Assembly: GCA_014879945.1 (NCBI GenBank)
Contig: JACSRE010000293.1
Span: forward strand, 1 to 53,472
Source: Myxococcus sp.
GTDB taxonomy: Bacteria > Myxococcota > Myxococcia > Myxococcales > Myxococcaceae
Direction: 5' to 3'
DNA length: 53,472 bases
Shown here: positions 33,482-43,620 of the stretch, piece after piece
Layout of the letters: each line of letters starts with the position of its first letter
Numbering within the stretch: the stretch's first letter is position 1
The notes under the pieces: generated by a model
What the model was told of the DNA's origin: nothing
Database searches by the model: none
Seen by the model: only the letters and a program-made list of their open reading frames with translations
Program-made: the position numbers and the translations under genes

Positions 33482-34390
33482 GCCTCTGCCCAGGAGCGCG
33501 TCCCACCCCTCGGGCGTGGTGACCAGCCGCACTCCGAGCTTCGCCGCCAGCTTCGCGTGCTGCTCCGCCCCGCGGCCGCCCACCACGAAGCTGGCGTCGT
33601 CGCCGCGCTCGCGGGTCAGCTCGGTGAGCGTCTGCTCGAAGTGCTCGGCGCCCTCGTCGTTGACGCTGCTGAGCGCCACCACCTGGGGCCGCACCACCCG
33701 CACCACGCGAGCCAGGTGCTCGGCCGGCGTGCGGGCGCCGAGGAACGTCACCCGCCACCCGGCGTGCCGAAAGCGCAGGGCCGCCGCCAACAACCCCAGC
33801 TCGTGGTCCTCGTCGGGGAAGCAGGCGCACACCACGTGCCGCTTCGAGCGCCGCGGGGCCTGATGGAGCAACGTCAACACGCACTGCTTCACGGCCTGGG
33901 TGACGAGGTGCTCCTCGGCGATGGTGAAGGTGCCCTGGTGCCAGCGCTCCCCCACCTCACGCTGCAGGGGCGCCAGCACCTCGTCCCACAGCGCCACCGG
34001 GGGCAGTGACGCCACCGCCTCGTCGAGCACCGCCTCGAGCGCCTGTTGGTCGAGCCGCTGGGCCGCGACGAGCATGTCGTGGCGCCACTTCTCGCTCTTG
34101 CCCGCCTTGGGCGCGCGGGGGATCGACCGCGACGACGCCGCGGCGTGGAGCTCCTTCACTTCTCGCTTGATGAGCGGCAGCAGCTTCACCGCCTCGGCGA
34201 TGCTGACGCCCTCTGACGTCACCTGCTTGAGGCGCTTGAGCACCGCCACGTCGGCCGGCGTGTAGGCCCGGTAGCCCGAGGGCGTGCGCTTCGGCTTGAG
34301 CACGCCGTAGCGGCGCTCCCACGCACGAATGAGGCCCTCGGACACGCCGCTCATCTCGGCCGCGACGTTGATTCGGTAGGTCCGCTTCAT
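33392..34390 (-). CDS. carH: CarH-type B12-dependent light-sensing transcriptional repressor
   Basis: This 332-residue protein starts at the ATG at 34390, sharing ATGA with the acyltransferase gene. Residues 4-75 are a MerR-type winged helix-turn-helix (INVAAEMSGVSEGLIRAWER, RRYGVLKPKRTPSGYRAY). Residues about 100-180 are the helical B12 cap with W150-x9-E160-H161, the W-x9-EH signature of photosensory CarH proteins. Residues about 185-310 are the Rossmann B12 domain with E194-x-H196-x-x-G199, His196 being the lower cobalt ligand; the W-to-H distance (46) equals that in Thermus CarH. In the dark, adenosylcobalamin should assemble tetramers that repress crt; light breaks them. It is the last gene of the operon it probably controls. 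Confidence 0.93.
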   Translation of the reverse strand: MKRTYRINVAAEMSGVSEGLIRAWERRYGVLKPKRTPSGYRAYTPADVAVLKRLKQVTSEGVSIAEAVKLLPLIKREVKELHAAASSRSIPRAPKAGKSEKWRHDMLVAAQRLDQQALEAVLDEAVASLPPVALWDEVLAPLQREVGERWHQGTFTIAEEHLVTQAVKQCVLTLLHQAPRRSKRHVVCACFPDEDHELGLLAAALRFRHAGWRVTFLGARTPAEHLARVVRVVRPQVVALSSVNDEGAEHFEQTLTELTRERGDDASFVVGGRGAEQHAKLAAKLGVRLVTTPEGWDALLGRGSLAGEPGVSEDAAGLRDGGRARELDDQAP

Positions 34391-35106
34391 TCCACGTGCG
34401 CCGCGGGGTGCCGCGGCTCCTCGGGGTTGGGGGCGGGCAGGCTGCGCACGGCGTCCCATCGCTCCTGAACGCTGGTGCGGCCGCGGATGCGCAGGGTGAA
34501 GCCTTCGGTGGACCGCGCCGACATCACCCGCTGGTACACCGCTTCGAGGCCCTCTGCATACGTCGAGAGGGCGCCTGGCGGGTGCGGCGCGCCGACCTCG
34601 ACCAACACGTCAGGGTGCTCGTGCTCGAGGAAGGCGTAGCGCAGCGCGATCGGCACGCACGGCGTCCTGGCGGTGCGCGCCAGCACCTCGACGCCACGTG
34701 AGAGCGCCCCGAGGGGACCCTGGCCGGGGCGGAGCTCTCCTTGAGGGAAGATGACGACGCAGGCGTTGGGGCGCGCGAGCACCGACTTCGCGTAGCGCAG
34801 CGTCTCGACGGCCGAGCGCGCGTCACCGCGCCGAATGCTGAACGCGCCGATGCGCGTGTGAAAGCGGTACTTCGCCAGGTTCTCTTCGGCCATCAGGGCG
34901 TAGGCGTCCCACCCGGCGAGCTTGCCGAGCTGGTGCGCGACGAAGCCGTCCCAGAAGCTCGAGTGGTTCAGGTAGGCCACCAGCCCCTGGCTCGCGGCCG
35001 GCAGCTCGCCCCGCACCCAGACGCCCCGAAACGCGCGGCGCACCTTGCGGCCGACGTACCAGTCGATGACCGAGGTGAAGAGGCCGCCTTTGTCATCGCG
35101 AATCAT
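34387..35106 (-). CDS. PlsC-like acyltransferase
   Basis: This 239-residue protein starts at the ATG at 35106. The acyltransferase signature is complete: AYLNHSSFWDGFVAH (H-x4-D catalytic pair) and VVIFPQGELRPGQG (substrate-binding EGxR-like loop). A hydrophobic patch near the start may associate with the membrane. The family transfers acyl chains from acyl-CoA or acyl-ACP to glycerophosphates or other alcohols. In this operon, directly after a glycosyltransferase and the hydratase, the likely job is acylation of a carotenoid glycoside, as in the myxobacton-type esters known from myxobacteria. It is coupled to both neighbours by ATGA. Confidence 0.85.
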   Translation of the reverse strand: MIRDDKGGLFTSVIDWYVGRKVRRAFRGVWVRGELPAASQGLVAYLNHSSFWDGFVAHQLGKLAGWDAYALMAEENLAKYRFHTRIGAFSIRRGDARSAVETLRYAKSVLARPNACVVIFPQGELRPGQGPLGALSRGVEVLARTARTPCVPIALRYAFLEHEHPDVLVEVGAPHPPGALSTYAEGLEAVYQRVMSARSTEGFTLRIRGRTSVQERWDAVRSLPAPNPEEPRHPAAHVE

Positions 35107-36254
35107 CGGGCCCTCCCCGGCGCCGGCAGCGCCACCATGCGCCCGCCCGCCTCGAGGGCGAAGCGACGGCCCCGCCACGAGACGGTGGAGCCCTGCCAGA
35201 GCGCGTTGACCCAACAGCCGAGCAACAGCAGCTCGGCCAGCAGCCACTCGAAGCGCAGGCCGCCGCGACGGTCTTGCCGGTTCGCGAGCGTGATGCGGAG
35301 CGCGACCAGGGCGCACAGCGCGACGGCGGCGGGAGGCGTCGCCACCACCGACGCGAGCACCATCAGCACCGGCGTGGGGGCGAACAGCAGCGGCACCGAG
35401 GGGAACAGCGCCGGGCGGTGCGCGCGGAGCACCTGCATCCACCGGGTGAAGCGGGCCACCACGGGGCCGCCGGCGACCTGGTCTGCCTGCGGCACCGCAG
35501 CGGTCGCCCTCGCCAGCGTGACCGGCAGGCCCTGCTGGTGGAGCACGTGGGCCAGCTCGAGGTCTTCGCCTATGCAGTCGGCCAGCTTCACCAGCTCCGC
35601 GGCCGCGGCCGGCGACAAGGCGATGGCCTTGCCGCAGATGGCGCGCGCGCCCGCGCTCATCACGTCGATGACCTCGAAGGCGTGGTGTGACTGCACCAGC
35701 AGGCCCCGCACCGCCTTGCCCGCCAGCGAGCTCGACACGCTGGGCCTGGGCGCCGCCGAAGAGAGCGCCGCGCCGGCGTGGAGCTCGTCGACCAGCGCCC
35801 CGATGAGCGCGGCGTCCACCCGCACGTCGGCGTCAACGCACAGCACCACCTGGTCCCCGGTCGAGGTCATCGCGGCGGGGCCCTCGTCGATGAGCGGCTC
35901 GTCGGCGCGCCGCGATGCCCGCGCGGCCTGGAGCGTGGCGAGGGCGTAGGCGAGGTGGCCCACCTTGCGGTTGCGAGACAGCGGGTCCGAGGCGAGCCAG
36001 CGCACGTTCGCCGACTCCAGCCTGGGCCGAAACGGCGACACCACCACGTGGGTCAGCGTGCCCGGGTAGTCGATGGGCGCGCCGAGGTTCTCGATCTCCA
36101 GCGGCGTCGGCGCGTCGACCGGCCGGAGCAACAGCACGTGAGGCCGCCGACGCGACCGTTGGGGCAACGCGGGGCGCGCGCGCCAGAGGCGGACCAGCGC
36201 CACCCCCGTGAAGCACGACGCCACCAGGGCCCAGAGCGTGACGAGCGCGGTCAT
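35103..36254 (-). CDS. GT21-like membrane glycosyltransferase
   Basis: This 383-residue protein starts at the ATG at 36254. An N-terminal membrane helix (VTLWALVASCFTGVALVRLW) and C-terminal helices surround a GT-A domain. It shows the D1-D2-D3-RxxRW series of ceramide-glucosyltransferase-like (GT21) enzymes: LLRPVDAPTP near the start, CVDADVRVD, CIGEDLELAH and VVARFTRWMQ. Known GT21 enzymes add glucose from UDP-glucose to lipid acceptors in the membrane. Here, directly downstream of the carotenoid hydratase, the acceptor is probably the new 1-hydroxyl of the carotenoid. ATGA overlaps link it to crtC and the acyltransferase. Confidence 0.82.
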   Translation of the reverse strand: MTALVTLWALVASCFTGVALVRLWRARPALPQRSRRRPHVLLLRPVDAPTPLEIENLGAPIDYPGTLTHVVVSPFRPRLESANVRWLASDPLSRNRKVGHLAYALATLQAARASRRADEPLIDEGPAAMTSTGDQVVLCVDADVRVDAALIGALVDELHAGAALSSAAPRPSVSSSLAGKAVRGLLVQSHHAFEVIDVMSAGARAICGKAIALSPAAAAELVKLADCIGEDLELAHVLHQQGLPVTLARATAAVPQADQVAGGPVVARFTRWMQVLRAHRPALFPSVPLLFAPTPVLMVLASVVATPPAAVALCALVALRITLANRQDRRGGLRFEWLLAELLLLGCWVNALWQGSTVSWRGRRFALEAGGRMVALPAPGRAR

Positions 36255-37153
36255 GGGGCACCTTCCTTCGAGTAGCGGGTCCTGAAGTTCGCCATCCACC
36301 GGATGGTGGGGCTGTGGAACCGGGCGAAGTCCGCGACCTCACCCAGCGACTGCGCGTCACCAGCGCCGGCCTCGAGGCGCGCGTAGAAGGGAGAAGACTC
36401 GAGGAGCACCGGCGCGTCGCCGACGGCGAGCCGCTCGGGCACCCGCAGGCCCCACGCGGTGCGCGACGAGGGCTGCGCGGGGGCCTCACCTCGTTCGACC
36501 TGCACCAGGCCGTCGGTCGCCCGCACGGTGAGGCCGGGGCTCCCGCCCCAGGGCTGGTAGCGGATCTCGGTGTGGCCAGGGCGATGGGTGCGCGCCCACT
36601 GCCAGCCCGAGAGGTCGCCGCCGAGCGCCACCTCGCCGTGGTTGCCGTCGTGGTAGCCGAGGCCGCGCACGTCGACGCCGTGGGTGGGCACCGTCACGCG
36701 GGCGTCGCCGCGCGCGCAGATGGGGCGCCAGTGGTGCGACAGGCCGTCGACGAGGCGCAGCTCGGGGCCCAGCGGCGCCACGGGCGTGAAGTGCAGGCTC
36801 GCCTCGGTCGGCGTGCCCCACGGCGTCGTCTTGTCCTTCACCTGCATCGTCATCGCCCCGTCGTGGTAGCGCAGCGACGACGCGCCGATGCGCAGGGTGC
36901 GGCCGTCTTCGGCGAGCGAGACGGCCTGGTACTCGGTCAGCACCCAGCACCGGCGCACCCCGTTCTCGTAGAGCGCGAAGTTCACCGCCGCGTGCTCGCG
37001 CGGCAGCCCGCCCTTCTTGAGCGAGGCCGAGTAGCGCGCCGAGAAGATGCTCCCCACCATGAAGATGAAGACCGCGCTCACCTCGCCCGCGGTGACGTCG
37101 GCGTAGTACCAGCGGTACGCCCCGCTCTTCGACGGCAGCTCGAGGCGGTTCAT
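36251..37153 (-). CDS. crtC: Carotenoid 1,2-hydratase (CrtC)
   Basis: This 300-residue protein starts at the ATG at 37153. The family adds water to the terminal 1,2 double bond of acyclic carotenoids to give 1-hydroxy derivatives. Readable CrtC features: GAYRWYYADVTAGEVSAVFI near the start, MVGSIFSARYSA, GAMTMQVKDKTTPWG in the middle, GLSHHWRPICARGDARV, and GLGYHDGNHGEVALGGDLSG, where Tyr, His and Asp are conserved, plus the C-terminal GLRVPER. It lies between crtD and the glycosyltransferase, matching its pathway position, and both junctions are ATGA overlaps. A frame extending upstream to 37477 is antisense to crtD and not used. Confidence 0.92.
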   Translation of the reverse strand: MNRLELPSKSGAYRWYYADVTAGEVSAVFIFMVGSIFSARYSASLKKGGLPREHAAVNFALYENGVRRCWVLTEYQAVSLAEDGRTLRIGASSLRYHDGAMTMQVKDKTTPWGTPTEASLHFTPVAPLGPELRLVDGLSHHWRPICARGDARVTVPTHGVDVRGLGYHDGNHGEVALGGDLSGWQWARTHRPGHTEIRYQPWGGSPGLTVRATDGLVQVERGEAPAQPSSRTAWGLRVPERLAVGDAPVLLESSPFYARLEAGAGDAQSLGEVADFARFHSPTIRWMANFRTRYSKEGAP

Positions 37154-38570
37154 GAGCGGCCTCCCAGGTGGGCGGTGGTGAGGCCCGCGGCGAAGCGGCC
37201 CGACAGCATCACCAGCGGCACGCCGCCGCCCGGGTGGGTGCCGCCGCCCGCGAAGAAGACGCCGGGGTCGGCGCCGCGCATCGACGGCCGGCGGAACGGG
37301 CCGAACTTGCCGTGAGGCAGGTAGCCGTAGATGGAGCCGCGCGGCGCACCCTTGTTCGCGAGATCGACGGGCGTGCGCTCGGCCACCAGCGACAGCGGCA
37401 CCCCGGCCAGCTCGGGCACCATCGCCAGGAGCCGCGCCCTCACGTGGGCCTCGAGGGTGCGCGCGTGCGTCTGCCACGCCGCCTCTTCGCCAGCGCGGAA
37501 CGGCGGCACGTTCACCATCGCGTACAGCCCGCTGCGGCCGGCCGGCGCCATCGAGGCGTCGGTGGCGGCCGGGTGGCAGAGGTGAATGGTGAGCTCGTCG
37601 GCCAGGCGCCCGGCCGCGAGCGCCGCGAACTCAGCGGGGTAGTCGGCCGCGAAGAGGATGGTGTGGTGCGGGAGCGAGAGGCGCGTGGGCGCCGCGAACA
37701 TCGCGACGTACCCCGACATGGTGAGCGGGTCGGCGCTGCGGTGCTGCAGCTCGAGCGGGTCGGCGTTCACCACCACCGCGTCGAACTCGCGCGCTGACAC
37801 CACGAAGCCCCTGCCCCGCTTCTCGTGCTGCACCTTCGCGCCCAGCACCACCTCGACGCCGTTGCGCTGCGCGGCGGTCGCGAGCGCGTCAACCAGGGCG
37901 CCCAGCCCACCGACGACGTGGTGCACGCCGAAGGCCCGCTCGATGTGGGCGATCATCGCGAACGCCGCGTTGGCTTCGTAGGGCGAGGCGCCGGCGTAGG
38001 TGGCGAAGCGGTTGACGAACTGCCGCAGGTGCGGCCCGCGGAAGTGCTGCTTCGCCAGCGCGTCGAGGGTCGAGAGCTTGAAGCCGGTCAGCAGCGTGCC
38101 CAGGCCGTTGCGCGCGGCGCGGGCCATGAAGCCCATCATCGTCTGGTACGGCGCCTCGAGGTAGGGCTGGCCGGCGGCGCGGTACACCTGCTCGGCGTCG
38201 GCGAAGAAGGCGCGCAGCCCCCCACCGTCGTCGGGGTGGAGCCGCGCGGCGCTCTCGGCGGCGCGGTCGAGGTCCTCCCAGCAGTGGAACTCGCGGCCGT
38301 CGGCGTAGCGGTAGTGCGTCTGGAGCGGCAGGCGCACCAGCTGGGGCATCAGGTCCTCGGCGCCGAGCTCGACGAAGGTGGCGCGCACGGTGTCGGGCAT
38401 CGTCATCACGGTGGGGCCGGTGTCGAACACCAGGCCGTCCACCGACACCGTGCCCGCCTTGCCGCCCAGCACGCCGGTCGCCTCGAAGAGCGTCACCTGG
38501 TGGCCCGTGCGCGCGAGCACGCCCGCGGCCGTGAGCCCGCCGATTCCACCTCCGATGACGGCCACGCGCT

Positions 38571-38574
<4 letters not shown>
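37150..38574 (-). CDS. crtD: CrtD-like carotenoid 3,4-desaturase (second CrtI-family enzyme)
   Basis: This 474-residue protein has a GTG start at 38574 overlapping the end of the HMG-CoA reductase gene (GTGA). The FAD motif is VAVIGGGIGGLTAAGVLART, followed by FEATGVLGGKAGT and VFDTGPTVMTMPD; the C-terminal carotenoid-desaturase end is FFAGGGTHPGGGVPLVMLSG. It is a distinct paralog of the crtI upstream. Its position directly before crtC suggests hydroxycarotenoid 3,4-desaturation (CrtD), but a second phytoene-desaturation step, as in myxobacterial CrtIa/CrtIb pairs, cannot be excluded. It is soluble or peripheral on the membrane. Confidence 0.85.
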
Positions 38575-39871
<1,297 letters not shown>

Positions 39872-39875
<4 letters not shown>

Positions 39876-40921
39876 GGCGCCCCCTTTCGTTCGACGAGCT
39901 GGAGCGGGACCTCGAGCGTGGGGATGACGACCGACGAGGCCGGCCCCGTCGCGCGCGGGGCGGGCGTCAGCAGCACCGAGAGGGCGCGGCGCAGCTTGCC
40001 GGCGAACGAGACGCGCGCGCGGGCCGAGAACACATCGTACCCCTGCGCCTCGATGGCCTCGAGGATGCCGCCGTAGACGGCCCCCATCAACCGCACCAGG
40101 TTCTTGCTGCCGAAGCCGCGCAGGTCAGGCACCCCGAAGAGGGCGCGCTGGTAGTAGGCGCGGGCGCGGGCGAGCTGAAACTGCATGAAGGCCACCCAGG
40201 CCTCACCCCCGCGGCGCCCGAGCGCCTCGCCGCGCGCCAGGGCCTGCAGGTCGGCCTCGCCGAGCCCGAACGCCGCCAGCTCGTCAGCCGCGAGGTAGAC
40301 GCGGCCCCGCAGCAGGTCCTCCTTCACGTCGCGCAAGATGTTGGTCAGCTGCATGCCGACGCCGAGGTCGGCCGCGAAGGGCAGGCACCGCGGGTCGGCG
40401 TGGCCCAGCACCGGCGTCATCATCTCGCCCACCACGCCCGCGACCCGGTAGCAGTAGAGGTGGAGCTCGTCGAAGGTCGCATAGCGCGACCTGGTGAGGT
40501 CCATCTCCATGCCCGAGATGAGCTCCTGGAAGGGCCGCTCGGGAATGGCGTAGCGCTCCACGGTGTCGCGGAAGGCGGCCACCTCGGCCTCGTGCCAGGG
40601 CAGCGCCTTCCACACCGTCGCCGACGAGGGTGCGCCGTAGAGCGACGACACCGCCTGCCGCGCGAGCGCGAGCCGGTCGGCCAGCTGCGACGGCAGGGCC
40701 ACCGGCGCGGCGACCGACCCATCCCCCTGGTTGTCACCGTCGACGAGGTCGTCGAGGCGGCGGCAGAAGGCGTAGAGCGCGAACGCGCCGCGGCGGCGGG
40801 CGCCGAAGAGGGCCACGCTGGAGAAGAAGAACGACTTCGCGTGAAAACGCGTGAGCGCCCTGGCGCGCTGGTAGCCCTCGGCCAGCAGGGGCGACGACGT
40901 CATCGCGAGCGCGTTCGTCAT
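39872..40921 (-). CDS. crtB: Phytoene synthase
   Basis: This 349-residue protein condenses two geranylgeranyl diphosphate molecules to phytoene. Both Asp-rich Mg-diphosphate motifs are present, FCRRLDDLVDGD and LTNILRDVKEDLLRGRVYL, together with ELISGMEMDLTRSRYATFDEL and YRVAGVVGEMM, typical of phytoene/squalene synthases. Between crtI and mvaA it shares ATGA with each neighbour. Squalene synthase would be the alternative, but the carotenoid context and the DxxxD pattern favour CrtB. Confidence 0.93.
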
Positions 40922-42471
40922 GGCGCCACCTCGCGCGCGGCGGCCAGCGAGGGCTCCTTCACCTCGGGGCTCACCCGCGCCGTGCGCTGCGCCGGCCCGG
41001 GCTGCGCGCGCTCACCGATGGCCTGCACGCAGAGCTCGGCCGAGATCATCACCGTCGGCACGCCGGTGCCCGGCTGCACCGAGGCGCCGCAGTAGAAGAG
41101 GTTGGTGATGCGGTCGTCCCACACCTTCGGGCGGAAGGGGCCGATCTGGAACATGTTCTGGGCGAGGCCGAAGTTCGAGCCGCGCTCGAGGTTGAGCTCG
41201 CGCTCCCAGTCGTCGGGCGTGACGACGCGCTCCACCTCGATGTCCGCCTCGAGCGAGCCCAGGCCGAGCGCCGCCAGCCGCGCGAACACCTTCGCGCGCA
41301 CCTTCGGGCCTTCGACCTTCCAGTCGAGGTGCGGGGCGCGGTGGGGCACGGGCACCAGCACGTAGAGGGCGTCTTTGCCTTCCGGCGCCATCGACGGGTC
41401 GAGGTGGGCGGGGGCGTTGACGTAGAAGCTCGGCGCCTCGGGCACCTTCAGCGCCTCGAAGATGTCGCGGAAGCTGCCCTCGAAGTCACCGCCGAAGAAG
41501 ATGTTGTGGTGCAGCAGCTCGTCGTAGCGGCGCTTGAGGCCGAGGTAGAGCATGTAGCCCGACGAGGTGTAGCGCTTCTGCTCGAGCTCGGGGTGCGACG
41601 ACACCGCGGGGTCGATGAGGTGCTTCTGGGCCCACGGGTAGTCGGCGTTGCACACCACCACGTCGGCGCGCTCGATGGAGCCGTCGGCCAGCTCGACGCC
41701 CGTGGCGACGCCGCCCTCGAGCACCACCCGCTTCACCGCCTGGCCGTAGTGGAGGCCCACCTCGAGCTCGCCACAGACCTTCTCGAGCGCGCGGGGAATC
41801 GCGCCCATGCCGCCCATCGGGTACCAGATGCCGACGACCAGCTCGGTGTACGGCAGCAGCGAGAACACCGCCGGCGCCTCGTAGGGCGACACGCCCAGGT
41901 ACATCGTCTGGAACGACATCGCCTGGCGCAGCCGCTCGTCATGGAAGGACTTCGAGACCTGCGCGTAGAGCTTCTGGTGCGCGCCGATGCGCAGCGCGTG
42001 CGGCAGGTTCGACGGCGAGAGGAACTGGGCGAGCGAGTCGAAGTGCTTGCCGACGAAGCGCTCCATCGAGGTGTCGTGGCGGTCGCGCCCCTTTGCGAGG
42101 AAGCGCAGGTAGCGCTCGAAGCTGCCGGGCTCGAGGCGCTCGAGCTCGTCGCGCATCTTCGTCAGCTCGGTGCTGAGCGTGAGGGTGGAGTCGTCGTGAA
42201 AGGTGACGCGGTAGTTGGGGTCGCAGCGCACCAGCGTGAGGTAGTCGCTGAGGCGGCGGCCCACCGACGCGAAGGCCTGCTCGAAGACGAAGGGCATCAG
42301 CATGATGGTGGGCCCCAGGTCCCACCGGAAGCCCCCGGCCTCGACGCGGCCGCAGCGCCCACCCGGCACGGCCTGCTTTTCGAACACGTCCACCTGCCAG
42401 CCCTGGTGGGCGAGCTTCATGGCCGCGGTCAGCCCGCCGACGCCGGCGCCGATGACGATGGCGCGGCTCAA
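40918..42471 (-). CDS. crtI: Phytoene desaturase (CrtI type)
   Basis: This 517-residue protein starts at a TTG at 42471, which shares TTGA with the end of crtE; GGAGGG lies 5 bases upstream. It introduces double bonds into phytoene using FAD and needs no plastid-type isomerase. Motifs: AIVIGAGVGGLTAAMKLAHQG (FAD), KQAVPGGRCGR, FRWDLGPTIMLMP, and the C-terminal FYCGASVQPGTGVPTVMIS, which is the bacterial phytoene dehydrogenase signature. A longer frame upstream is antisense or out of frame with crtE and was not used. Product range (neurosporene, lycopene or more) cannot be read from sequence. Confidence 0.93.
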   Translation of the reverse strand: MSRAIVIGAGVGGLTAAMKLAHQGWQVDVFEKQAVPGGRCGRVEAGGFRWDLGPTIMLMPFVFEQAFASVGRRLSDYLTLVRCDPNYRVTFHDDSTLTLSTELTKMRDELERLEPGSFERYLRFLAKGRDRHDTSMERFVGKHFDSLAQFLSPSNLPHALRIGAHQKLYAQVSKSFHDERLRQAMSFQTMYLGVSPYEAPAVFSLLPYTELVVGIWYPMGGMGAIPRALEKVCGELEVGLHYGQAVKRVVLEGGVATGVELADGSIERADVVVCNADYPWAQKHLIDPAVSSHPELEQKRYTSSGYMLYLGLKRRYDELLHHNIFFGGDFEGSFRDIFEALKVPEAPSFYVNAPAHLDPSMAPEGKDALYVLVPVPHRAPHLDWKVEGPKVRAKVFARLAALGLGSLEADIEVERVVTPDDWERELNLERGSNFGLAQNMFQIGPFRPKVWDDRITNLFYCGASVQPGTGVPTVMISAELCVQAIGERAQPGPAQRTARVSPEVKEPSLAAAREVAP

Positions 42472-43538
42472 CTGGCCCTCCGGGTCATGCGGGCCATCAG
42501 GCCGTCGAGCCCCTCCCGCGCGCCCGAGCCCGAGGGGAGCTGCTCGAGCACTCGCCGGGCCGCGCGGGTGCTGCGGTCGATGAGGCGCTGGGTGGCGTCG
42601 CGCCCGCCCCACCGCGTCACCTCGGCACGGGCGGCCTCGAGCGCCTTCGCGTCGCGCGCCTCGCCGTGCCACAGCTGCTCGAGGCGCGCGCGCCCCGCGT
42701 CGTCCGCGCGCGTCCAGGCGGCCAACACCGGGAAGGTGCGCTTGCCCTCGATGAAGTCACCGCCGCCGGCCTTGCCAGCGATGGCGTCGTCACCGAACAA
42801 CCCGATGAGGTCGTCGCGGAGCTGAAAGGCCAGGCCCGCGGCCCGCCCCACCCGCTCGAGCTGATCGAGGAGCGGCTGCGCGGCCCCACCGAGCATCGCG
42901 CCCGCCACCAGGGGCGCCACGAAGCCGTACCGGGCCGTCTTGAGGTTGGCCACCTTGAGCGTCTGGAAGATGGTGACGTCGCGCAGGTGGGTGCGGGCGA
43001 GGTCGAGGTCGAGGTACTGGCCGACCGCGGTGTGGCGGCAGATGCCCATCATGTACCGGGTCGCGGCGGCGGCGTTCGGCAGGCCCGACGACAGCATCAC
43101 CTCGACGGCGCGCGCGTAGACGTAGTCGCCCACCACCACCGCCAGGTCTTCGCCCACCCGACCGTCGGACAGCGTGCGGTGGAGCGCGGGCCCACCCCGC
43201 CGGGTGACGGCGCGATCGGCCACGTCATCGTGAATCAACATGAAGGTGTGGAGCAGCTCGAGGCCCGCGGCGAACGCCCCGACGCCCTCGGGCACCCCGC
43301 GCTGCAGCTCATTCGAGGCCAGGGCCCAGCCCGTCACCAGCAGCGTCGGTCGAACGCGCTTGGCGGGCCGCAGCGCGTAGCTGCGCAGCTCCACCATGGC
43401 CCGCGCCCAGCGGGGGTCCATGCCCACTTCGTCCGGCAGCACCAGCAGCTCGGCCAGCGAGCGCTCCAGCTCGAGCTGGAACGAGGCCAGAGCCGCTTCG
43501 GCGCGCATGGGAACACTCGATGTCGCGATCGTGGTCAT
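42468..43538 (-). CDS. crtE: Geranylgeranyl diphosphate synthase
   Basis: This 356-residue protein starts at the ATG at 43538 (MTTIATSSVP), with GGAGGAG 6 bases upstream. It extends farnesyl to geranylgeranyl diphosphate. First Asp-rich motif FMLIHDDVADRA; second motif QLRDDLIGLFGDD; other marks LRPAKRVRPTLL and HTAVGQYLDLDLA. The residue before the first motif and the short insertion set product length; these fit a C20 enzyme. It is the first gene of the carotenoid operon, so it lies next to the promoter and operator. Confidence 0.93.
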   Translation of the reverse strand: MTTIATSSVPMRAEAALASFQLELERSLAELLVLPDEVGMDPRWARAMVELRSYALRPAKRVRPTLLVTGWALASNELQRGVPEGVGAFAAGLELLHTFMLIHDDVADRAVTRRGGPALHRTLSDGRVGEDLAVVVGDYVYARAVEVMLSSGLPNAAAATRYMMGICRHTAVGQYLDLDLARTHLRDVTIFQTLKVANLKTARYGFVAPLVAGAMLGGAAQPLLDQLERVGRAAGLAFQLRDDLIGLFGDDAIAGKAGGGDFIEGKRTFPVLAAWTRADDAGRARLEQLWHGEARDAKALEAARAEVTRWGGRDATQRLIDRSTRAARRVLEQLPSGSGAREGLDGLMARMTRRAS

Positions 43539-43587
43539 CGGTTTCTCCTCCTGCCTGTTGGATGCGCCCGCCCCGAAAACGTTGCAG

Positions 43588-43620
43588 GGTTTGTTTAACG
43601 TTTGTACGAATCTTGTGCAA
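43588..43620 (-). promoter_or_regulatory. Candidate CarH operator: three tandem 11-base repeats upstream of crtE
   Basis: Reading the minus strand from 43620, three adjacent 11-base units are TTGCACAAGAT, TCGTACAAACG and TTAAACAAACC, all with T at position 1 and ACAA at positions 5-8. Thermus CarH is known to bind three 11-bp direct repeats with an nTnnACAn-type core, so the match in count, period and core is good. The site is 50-82 bases upstream of the crtE ATG in an unusually AT-rich island, and it overlaps the ATG of the divergent gene. No convincing -10/-35 pair could be fixed. Confidence 0.75.

Noticed and set aside
37154-37477. Extension of crtC upstream to 37477
   Set aside because: It overlaps crtD in another frame and lacks homology; the ATG at 37153 fits the ATGA coupling seen throughout the operon.
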